Shown here one piece after another: positions 56,459 to 64,000 of a stretch of DNA of 64,000 nucleotides. Numbering within the stretch: position 1 is the first letter of the stretch; each line of letters starts with the position of its first letter. Location of the stretch: contig JALGPY010000003.1 of the NCBI GenBank assembly GCA_023055425.1, forward strand, positions 74,933,491 through 74,997,490, read 5' to 3'. The position numbers were made by a program, and so were the translations under genes. Source of the DNA: Linanthus parryae. Lineage: Eukaryota > Streptophyta > Magnoliopsida > Ericales > Polemoniaceae. The notes beneath the pieces were generated by a model. The model was not told the origin of the DNA. It saw nothing but the letters and a program-made list of their open reading frames with translations, and made no database searches.

Positions 56459-59400
56459 TTAAGAAGCAGCTGCAGCTTTCGCCTTCTTAGGCGCTCGGTA
56501 AGCTCCGACCACACAAGCATGGTCCCTTTCAAAAGGTTCAAGAGTGACCTGCTCCATCGGCTTAAACTGCTCAGCTTGAAGTTTCTTCACCTCTGAGGCG
56601 AACACATGCTCCGCAGGCACAGTTGAGTCAATGCAGTTTGCCTAAAAAGACATTCAGAGTAGGCACAGAATTAGTCAAGACTTGTATATTCAATAGTACA
56701 TGCTGGGAAAACAGTATCAATACCACAGTTCTGACGGAACCTTTTTTGTCCGTCCATCTTGATGAAGTTTCAATCCGATTGCTATAAATAAAATAAACAC
56801 AAGTGCGAACCTTGATTGATATGACAAAATGGCCTCCGGTTTTAAGGAAAAAAGATGCATTGAGGGCTAAGATCCTGGCCTGTAAAGCAGAGATAAAGAA
56901 ACACATCAGAGAAGAAAATGTGTCAGGAAAGACGATGTGAGAAGCTCAACAGAAAAGTGTCTAGTTTTATGTTCTGGCCGCATACAGAAGGTGTGTCACC
57001 TATTCACATAAAATGCTGAAAGTGCAGTGGTCACTCCCATGTGATAATATAGTAGGCATCGTACCAAGATACTAACAACAAAATTGTATGGGGTTTATGA
57101 AGGTTAGCATATCCATCATAGGTCCAGAAAATTAGATACACAACTGACTCTACATGGCATGTGGTTTGTTTGTCCATCTATTGCGTTACGGCAGAATGTA
57201 TTTACATAGAAGTACCTAGGAGAATTTGGAATTAACCAGGCAAAAGAGTGAAAGAAGAGGATGATTACATAATGAAGTAAAAAAAAAGGTTAAATGATCA
57301 ATTATCAATACAAATCAGCAGGAAAAATGGTCTGGCACTTAAAAACTGCATCAGAGACTCGGTTTGTGCATCACTCAAAATGTCTTGAAGGGGAATCCGA
57401 GTAACTCATCATATGCATGCTCAGACCAAATTCTTAAACAAGCAAATAAATATAGAAATACAATTTCTTTGAGCAGTGACAGAAAAAATCAACAGTAGAA
57501 AAGAAAGAGGAGAAAAATGAAAAAGACAGCTCTCAAATTGCATCAGAAAACTCGATTTTTGCATCACTCGTGACGTCTTGAAGGGGAATCCGAGTAAACT
57601 CATCACATGCTTGCTGGTGATACGAAATCAAGGCGAAACGTGCGAATTAACTACATAGCAGTGTCAAGTAGTATCACACAAACTCACAACAGAACCGTTA
57701 CACATTTCACATGATGGAAATGTCCGCATATTTGCAGTATTTCCCAACTCTACACCAATTTTAAAAAGACAATTGCATACAAGATAGGCAGAAAAAAATG
57801 GTCAGGCAACATATTAATGGCCATCAGTTGAAAAAATGGACATTAAGAAAGAGCAAGAGCAGTCATTAGAGATATACACACCTGATCGGGCTGAGCAACA
57901 TCAGAGAATATCACATCCACCATGCCTACAAGCATTCTATACTTGACTGGATGTCTAGCATCTTCAATGATGGGAATAACATTAGTTCTCTTCTTTGCCA
58001 TGTTCACCAAATCCCTACCACTCCTGTGAGAAAATTCAACAGCATAGACCACTCCAGTCTGAAGAAACCAAACAACACATTCAGTAATGTTGGTTGCAGG
58101 GATCATAAATAGGTAGTCACAGGTAGACGGCTACTTACAGGGCCAACGAGGTCCGACACATGAGAAACTGTAGTTCCTGAGGCAGCCCCAAGATACAAGA
58201 CACGAGCACCAGGTTTCTTTATTTCCCATGAAATAGACAACAAACATAGATTACATCAATACCAGCTGTGATTCTGACAAGATTATAAATGAAAGGTTTT
58301 CTTCAGGATAAAGGGGTGAGCTTCAAGAATTTGAATTCGACTTTGAAAAAAATCTCAGGGGTGATGAATATACCATAATAGAAATGGAAGACATTCTAAT
58401 TTCTTTAAGCTTTCAAACAAATAAGAGTTGAATATATCGTTGAACTTACAATCCAGATATTGTCAACCCCACCAAGAATAGCTGAGGCCAACTTCGAACG
58501 GAAGGGATTCCACACCCTGTACTCAACCTTGGTTCCATCTTCATTCTGAGGACACAAAGAGAAAAAAGCTCAGCACTTGGTTCACATACATCAATCAAAA
58601 ATCTAAAAAGCATAAGCTCGGAACACACAAGTACAAACAAACCTATAAGAAACCAATAACATAAATTACAAAACATTAGAAAAATCTTCAAGCTGAGCAT
58701 AAAAGAACACAATGAAAAAGCTTTTAGCACTTGAATGAAACTGAAACCATGTCAAATTTCATCCTAAGCAGTAAGTCGCAAACAAAATAGTAGAAAAGCG
58801 TTTCACTTGAAAAAAAAATGAAAACAGCCCAAATATACGATCTAAATATTACAAAAACAAATTGAAAATACTCAGCACTTGGTGCAAATTTATCAACATT
58901 TATCAATCAAAGAAACTTAAAACAGACCAACTCCTATTGTAAGGATACAAGCAGAAATGAAAGCTTGGCATTTGGTGGTATACATCTATCAAAGACTGAA
59001 AAACATCACATATTATAGCAACACAAATCGGCAGGCAAACCAATACATAAAAACCATAACAGGAAGAAAATAATTAGCAGACAAATTAGGTATCGAAAAT
59101 GACCTGAACAGAAACCCTCTTCTCATTGTAGACGGCCTCACCAGGGACCAAGTTCTTGGTGCAAAGCGCATCTTCCTTCCCCTTGGCAATGAACACTCCT
59201 TCATGTCTGTGAGGCTCAACAATCACCTTATTCCCTCCCTTCATTCCACCACCGCGTCCTCCACGGCCTCCCCTGCCCCCTCTTGAAGGAGGACCACCGC
59301 GTCCACGCCCTCCTCCCCTGCCGCCGCCCCTATCACTTCTCCCACCACTGAAACCTCCTCCTCCTCTGCTCCCAAAACCACCCCTCCCTCTTCCACCACT

Positions 59401-59631
59401 GCCTCCATCTCGGCCGCCTCTAGGTGCGCCTCTTCCTGCAAACCAAACAAACAAAACCCAATTCATAAATACCAAAAAATAGTTCAACCTAAGGCTATAT
59501 GATTGATTCAAAGACCTAAGATCTAACGTCTAGAGGATTGAAAAGCAGTATTTATTCCGATTCAAGAGACGAGCAAAGAGTGAAGAGCAAGTGTTTGAAG
59601 AAGAATCTGTACCTCTGGTGGGAGTTCTCAT
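56459..59631 (-). CDS. FIB: Fibrillarin, box C/D snoRNP 2'-O-methyltransferase
   Basis: Seven exons join in phase: 59631-59613, 59435-59104, 58545-58450, 58216-58139, 58058-57882, 56879-56811 and 56641-56459, giving 317 residues. Residues 7-75 are a Gly/Arg-rich GAR domain ([20 protein letters not shown]). Then come the N-terminal module ([39 protein letters not shown]) and the Rossmann methyltransferase core: [15 protein letters not shown], the SAM loop [66 protein letters not shown] and [14 protein letters not shown]. The K-D-K-H catalytic residues known for fibrillarin can be placed. It methylates rRNA in the nucleolus using C/D snoRNA guides. The fifth intron (57881-56880) carries two C/D snoRNAs, as fibrillarin introns do in Arabidopsis. 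Length and exon structure are normal and the gene looks intact. Confidence 0.96.
57347..57417 (-). ncRNA. Intronic C/D box snoRNA, U60-like, copy 1
   Basis: On the minus strand: terminal stem TGCAT, C box ATGATGA (57412-57406), a guide region including TCGGATTCCCCTTCAAGA, an internal GTGATGC, D box CTGA (57354-57351) and closing TGCA. Arabidopsis fibrillarin genes host U60 snoRNA in the corresponding intron, which is the basis for the name. The complement of the guide resembles an rRNA-targeting snoRNA, but I did not verify the rRNA target. Confidence 0.75.
57540..57610 (-). ncRNA. Intronic C/D box snoRNA, U60-like, copy 2
   Basis: It has the same architecture as copy 1, about 190 bases upstream in the transcript: GCAT, C box GTGATGA (57606-57600), an almost identical GGATTCCCCTTCAAGA guide, C'-like GTGATGC and D box CTGA (57546-57543). 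The guide and boxes are conserved while the flanking intron is not, which supports function. Confidence 0.72.
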
Positions 59632-59737
59632 CTCTGTGATTGATTGTTTGTGAACTTGGTGAAGACAGAGAACCTCAGGAGATGCGAAAGGGTTTATGAA
59701 GAAGGAGGCTGTGTGGGGATCTTATAGACGGCTTGAA

Positions 59738-59750
59738 TTAGGGTTTAGGG
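59738..59750 (-). promoter_or_regulatory. Telo-box upstream of fibrillarin
   Basis: The minus strand reads CCCTAAACCCTAA about 110 bases before the ATG. Telo-boxes (AAACCCTA) are a known feature of plant ribosome-biogenesis and translation gene promoters. Confidence 0.6.
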
Positions 59751-59940
59751 AGACTTGAGGGTTTTGTGTGTCTGCTCTCACACTAGCCCCTTCAGGCACA
59801 CACGCGGAGTGACAATTATATCCCTGTGCAAGATTTTAATTCCAGCCTAGAAGAAGTATCTTTCTCTCTGATCCTGAAACCATGTTGGTGTTCGGACAAA
59901 GAGGGTGAGGACAAAATAGAGAGACCGGCCATGTATTTAA

Positions 59941-60090
59941 CCTAAAAGACCCTTTGCACTCATGTGATTTGATAAAAACACGCGCACACACCTAAAACAC
60001 CCTTTGCACTCATGTGATTTGATAAAAACACGCGCACACACACAAAATACTTGTGTGATTTGATAAAAACACACGCGCACACAAAATACT
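59941..60090 (+). repeat. 50-bp tandem repeat, 2.7 units
   Basis: Two units starting CCTAAAAGACCCTTTGCACT (59941) and CCTAAAACACCCTTTGCACT (59991) share TGTGATTTGATAAAAACACG and a CGCACACA tail. A third partial unit (about 60052-60090) has GTGTGATTTGATAAAAACAC. The array lies about 300 bases upstream of the fibrillarin start. Confidence 0.9.
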
Positions 60091-60500
60091 TGTGACGACC
60101 AGTATGACGATATCTACTCTCTATCTTGTTTTGATCTAATAGTTTCAAGCACAAAGACATATTATTTCTTGATTTTAAAACAAATACACATTGCCAAGCA
60201 GACTTGCCTAGGTAACGCGATTTCAGACGGGACACGAACGCGCAACGGGTCAAAAACGGGTCGACCTTGAAATGATACGGGAACAATCGGGTCGAATCAG
60301 CGTTAACCCTCACAACACGAAAATGACCCGTTTCGACCCTCCTATTACAACAATAGCCCTCACTTCACCATAAGCCATTCTCTCATAAAAATAGGCATTA
60401 TGCAAACCATTTTCAGGTCCACACGACACTAACCCGACAAAAAGGAAGCGGGTTTGGGTCGACACAAACCCGATACGAAGGGATTAGTATCAAAATACTT
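60091..60500. other. Unassigned interval with GGGTCGA/CCCGAC words
   Basis: No ORF. The stretch 60215-60480 is enriched in ACGGGTC, GGGTCGA, AACCCGAC and CCCGATAC words in both orientations, suggesting an unrecognised small transposon. No termini could be fixed. Confidence 0.3.
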
Positions 60501-61777
60501 TTTGGATCTCCTTTGATGACTTCACACGTGAAATTGTGTTCACGTCTCTATGGCTAGTCCACTCCTAGGATTGAAACCGGATCCTTCAAGCCTTTGTGCT
60601 AGCTAGGATTGAAGGAAGAAGAAGATCACGCAAAACGGAGCATAGAGGTGTGCGACACTTCTTGTGGTCGACGGGTAGGGGTGGTCCCGGGGGGGGGGGG
60701 GGGGGTTCGACCCTCTTTGGGATTGCTCTCTCTCTCTCATTGCTTTTCTCTCCCACTCAATGTGTTATGAGCATTAGTTATGTGGGAAGGAAGCTAGGAG
60801 TGCTTTTATATAGTCCAACAACTCTTTGTTGACTGCATAAAAGCCCCGATCCTAATTTTGTCTATACACGGATTAGTCCAACTTGCAAATTAGTCATACT
60901 AAGTTTGCAAGCTATTGCGTATTGATCATTCTAATTAATTAATCATATTAATTACTTTCCTAGTCATGTCTAATCCATAGGGAGTGTGACCCCATAGGTT
61001 TCTACTTAGTTGGTAGTAACAATTTACTAACATGGAACAGCCTCTAGCAAGACATCCATGCCACCCAACTAATAGGAATAGTCATCCGACATACCTTGTG
61101 AAATTATTGTCTCATCCCTTTGTCTCTATATCCGGATTGGACACGAGACATACAAGTCACACTCGTATATCCAATCCATAGTTTCTCGATCCTGTAACAT
61201 CAATATCCCATATTGATTTATCTGAGTCTGGCCAGACATTCTATGAGCATCATCCCTCGAGTGGACGTGGATATCTACTCCCGTTATGTGGGAGGGACAA
61301 ATCATATCTACGTCACTACCATCTCCAAGCTTCATTCTTTATTGTATCCGACTAACGCTTTTATTACTACCATGTTACGGTGTAGCGTTTGACGATGTCA
61401 AAATACAACAATCCACAACTAGAGGATCTAGTGACTTCAAGTCTAAGGATGACAATACCGTTGTCACTACGAGAAGCACTTGTGACTTTACATAACCCGT
61501 ATGTAGCCTTCTCGTTATGGGTCAATCCAGTATGCTATTACTCATAATGTATACCCATGTGTTGGATCGTGATATCTCCATATCAATCCAACCTCATACT
61601 CGTCTATAGTTGATCGTCCTGTTAATCAATATAATTGACTAGGGATAAGATAAACAACATATTTGAAATCTAAGGACTTCATTATATTAAATATCTCCAT
61701 AAATAATACAATGAATGTTTCTAGCCAAAAACATTATTTATACTAAAAAGATTGCCTCTGGGGCATCTATTCCAACA
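60500..61777 (-). repeat. Angela-like Copia LTR
   Basis: On the minus strand it starts TGTTGGAATAGATGCCCCAG with AGGCAATC following, close to the well-known start of Angela/BARE LTRs. A strong TATA box (TATATAAAAG, plus 60798-60811 region) lies about 970 bases in. The distal end near 60.5 kb is not fixed. No gag-pol is attached on either side, so it is a solo or isolated LTR. The 17-G run at 60689-60705 lies in its R/U5 part. Confidence 0.6.
60689..60705 (+). repeat. 17-base poly-G run
   Basis: Homopolymer in the LTR; its length may be unreliable. Confidence 0.8.
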
Positions 61778-62373
61778 AGAACATCTTCAAAGATAGCTTC
61801 AAATTCATCTCAAAACACCCCCAACTCAAGGCCCAGACCGTAAAAATTATGATTCTCCAAACACGAAATAAAACTTTCATCCTGAGCAATATGGGGAATT
61901 TACTCGGAATAATAATTCATGGACTAACACAAAGCACCATAAGCACCACAAGAGTGGCAGGCCGACGAGTTGACTAGGTCCGACTAGGGAGCTGGCTTTC
62001 TTCTTCAATAGAGAAAAGCATTATCTTGATCGTTACGTTAGTTCAATTAAATAATATGAATTAAGATAATCGAGCCTCTGATACCAATTGAGAGTGGATA
62101 TAGAGTTGGCTTGACGTAAACAAGTACACGAGTACGAATGTGTCTACTTATCTATACTCGCAAAATCGCGAGAAATCGCAAGTCTACTACCTAGAGCCAA
62201 TTGGATATGTCCTTTCCACAAACGATAGAATATATATTTGACAAGACAAAGATCTAATCCATACTAATCATATGTAAATACCTATAGTAGATGCGATATA
62301 TAACAGTAAAGTAAACAAGATAATATGACAATTATATGTGTATGCAAGGGATAATGATTGGTAGATCTGGATG
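61778..62373 (-). mobile_element. Copia-type LTR edge with PBS, truncated by Tat3
   Basis: CCTCTGATACCA at 62075-62086 is the reverse complement of a tRNA-Met-type PBS with one change. TGAGAG at 62089 is an LTR edge on the plus strand, the same arrangement as Copia 1. The LTR runs only to 62373, where Tat3 begins. The 300 bases between the Angela-like LTR and the PBS would be its leader; no gag is seen. Confidence 0.5.
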
Positions 62374-62876
62374 TGTACCTGCAACAGACAAGAATAGACA
62401 GCACAATACAGATGACGAGCAAAGAGTTAAGTAAGCAAGGATAAGAGTAAGCTTTTTCAGTTATCTGAGAGAGAGACAGTATGAAGGGTGATAGCCAAAA
62501 GGTCGGAACCAAGAACAGAAGACAACATTCCTAAATATAGGGTTATTTGAACAACATTTAAAGGGACTTATATAACTGTATGTGACGGTTATATAAATGC
62601 CTCGCATGTGTATGGTCGACCGCATATATAGGCGTGTGATTTGCAAGTCTCTCAAATAACTGACAAGGGTCGCACGCGAGTGTAACCATCATTATGCGAC
62701 GAGCCTTACTCTATCCTCCAAGCCACTTAGACCCCTTGACTCTTGTAGTTCATGTGCGAGGGACCCTGTCTCACAGACCCATATGATAAGTATATAATAA
62801 TAGTGGAGTACTATAAGATCTTACCAATGACTACCACATGAATAACAATTGATGTAGCTAGAATGCACTATCTACA
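62374..62876 (-). repeat. 3' LTR of Tat3
   Basis: About 503 bp. Shared words with the Tat1 LTR include CCTGCAACAGACAAGAATAG, GAGAGAGAGACAGTA, TGACAAGGGTCGC and ACTCTATCCTCCAAGCCACT. The left edge is uncertain by two bases. Confidence 0.65.
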
Positions 62877-63436
62877 TTAGCCCCTTTTATACATGTACCA
62901 CACATGTCGTGGTATTTAAGCGCAAAATTGACCATGCATGCATTCCACGCAGCAATTCGTATATTTTCAAATCGATTCAAAAACCCTAGCCCCCAAAATT
63001 GCCATTATTGCCCAGGACTCTGTAATGTCATGTCGTATGCTTTAATAGAGTCTAGGGTATGACGTGGGTAAAACCCACATCCACACGTTCTCGATGGTTA
63101 CCGAGACGAGAGTTAGCTGAAAGATCGTGGAACTCAAAAGACTCCTCATAAATATCAACTCCTTGCCATTACCGTACACCATTGTTGTTGAGAGCTTATG
63201 TGCAGAGACAAAGATCTGCAATTGCAGATCGAAAAACACAATCAACTCTTCACTATTGTCAATCATCTTCTTCAGGATCATATAGCAAATCAAGGTTAGT
63301 ATATCTCGTCAATTTATAATACAAATCTTATAATAGAGCAGCAAAATCAAATGTACTTTACCAATCTGGGTTTGCTAAATGTTCTTCAATTTTGTATAAT
63401 CGTATATTTCTTTCATGCGTGATTGATATAATAGAT

Positions 63437-64000
63437 ATGGATTGAACAAAAGCATTAAAAGGACAAGAAGATTTACCAGAATTGCCTAAAGAATTATGGC
63501 GTAAAGCCCCTACCTCAATGGCGAAGATTATTACCATGCTACCGTCAAAGGCACAACCATTCCAAAATCCCTAGAAAAGAAGAATCTGTTGTTGGCTTCT
63601 CAACCAGCAAGAGATGACTGGGATCTTGTTAATACCAATGAAGTACATAGGCTCGATCTTGAAGCAGGATTATTTTATTACACTGAGATTAGCCATCAAA
63701 CCTTTGGAAAAATTAGATTGGATGGAGGAATGGACTGAACATATTATGCAACATCATGAATCTATATTGACTCAAGTAGGTATATATGATGTTGTGCGTG
63801 CAACAAAAGGGTTAAATCTCAAGCTCGATGGTGCTATGTTGTTGAATTTATTCTCAAGGTATTCAAAGAAAACTCATACATTTCATTTTGCATCTTTTGA
63901 AGCTGCACCTACTCTTGAATATGTGGAAATATTGCCTAACTTCCCTCTATGGGACGTGTGGATCCTTTATCCCCTTTAAAGACTACTGAAGAAATTTCTC
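63437..64000 (+). pseudogene. PMD gene of Tat3, 5' part, decayed
   Basis: ATG 63437 is followed at once by a TGA (MD*), but conserved PMD words continue: DLPELPKELWRKAP, then RDDWDLVNTNEVHRLDLEAG spread over two frames, FGKIRLDGGMD with a frame change, KLDWMEEWTEHIMQHHESIL, LKLDGAMLLNLFSRYSKKTH and FHFASFEAAPTLEYVEIL. It aligns with Tat1 and Tat2 and continues past the window end. Confidence 0.78.

Larger units (their letters stand above)
62374..64000 (-). mobile_element. Tat3: third Tat-like element with antisense PMD, runs off window
   Basis: The 3' LTR (62374-62876) ends GCACTATCTACA followed by TTAGCCCCTTTT, as in Tat1 and Tat2. Next come a leader with a candidate 5' UTR intron (donor AAG|GTTAGT near 63295) and the PMD gene on the plus strand. 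It resembles Tat1 more than Tat2 in sequence. Confidence 0.75.

Noticed and set aside
59241..59450. Val/Glu/Ala-rich minus-strand ORF in the fibrillarin GAR exon
   Set aside because: It is an alternative frame of the Gly/Arg repeat; the GAR frame joins correctly to the methyltransferase exons.
1..64000. Endogenous pararetrovirus or other viral insertion
   Set aside because: All RT regions found are Copia or Tat-type Gypsy with integrase and LTRs; no movement-protein or viral coat motif was seen.

Overview
The window looks like nuclear DNA of a flowering plant, probably a eudicot. The reasons are spliced genes with canonical GT-AG introns, a plant-type fibrillarin gene hosting intronic C/D snoRNAs, a linker-histone/AT-hook gene, and a dense load of plant LTR retrotransposons (Ty3/Gypsy and Ty1/Copia types with tRNA-primed PBS sites). 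I cannot name the species. All calls come from reading the sequence and the translated frames; no searches were run.

Left third (1-20.6 kb) is a nest of at least four LTR elements. The oldest is a degenerate minus-strand Copia (16.4-20.6 kb). A SIRE/Maximus-like Copia (13.1-16.4 kb, minus) sits in its RT region. A plus-strand gag-only Ty3/Gypsy element, here Gypsy A (1-13.1 kb), sits in the gag of that Copia. An Athila-like non-autonomous element (5559-11809, plus) sits in the 3' LTR of Gypsy A, with a near-perfect target duplication.

Middle: a Tat-like Gypsy remnant (Tat1, 20.8-24.9 kb) carries a decayed plant mobile domain (PMD) gene. It is followed by the 3' part of an ordinary spliced plant gene of unknown function (25.7-27.3 kb). 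Then come about 4 kb of mostly non-coding DNA, a 462-bp hAT-type MITE with an 8-bp target duplication (31395-31856), and a two-exon GH1/AT-hook chromatin gene on the minus strand (32154-35952). The stretch 37-39.4 kb is old LTR debris rich in short palindromic repeats.

Right-centre: a complete Tat-lineage Ty3/Gypsy element (Tat2, 39389-53660, minus strand, ACTTG target duplication, LTRs differing at about ten positions) is inserted in an LTR related to Gypsy A. Its gag-pol runs on the minus strand. A multi-exon PMD/coiled-coil gene runs in the opposite direction between pol and the 3' LTR, with a 54-bp tandem repeat array between them. Its pol ORF is open but lacks the integrase N-terminus and first catalytic Asp. 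Its archaeal-type RNase H has Tyr where the first catalytic Asp belongs.

Right end: a seven-exon fibrillarin gene (56459-59631, minus) has two tandem U60-like snoRNAs in its fifth intron and a telo-box upstream. It is followed by an Angela-like Copia LTR, another Copia LTR edge, and the start of a third PMD-carrying Tat-like element (Tat3, 62.4 kb to the window end). The clearest systems-level observation is the same antisense, spliced PMD gene in three separate Tat-like elements within 43 kb.
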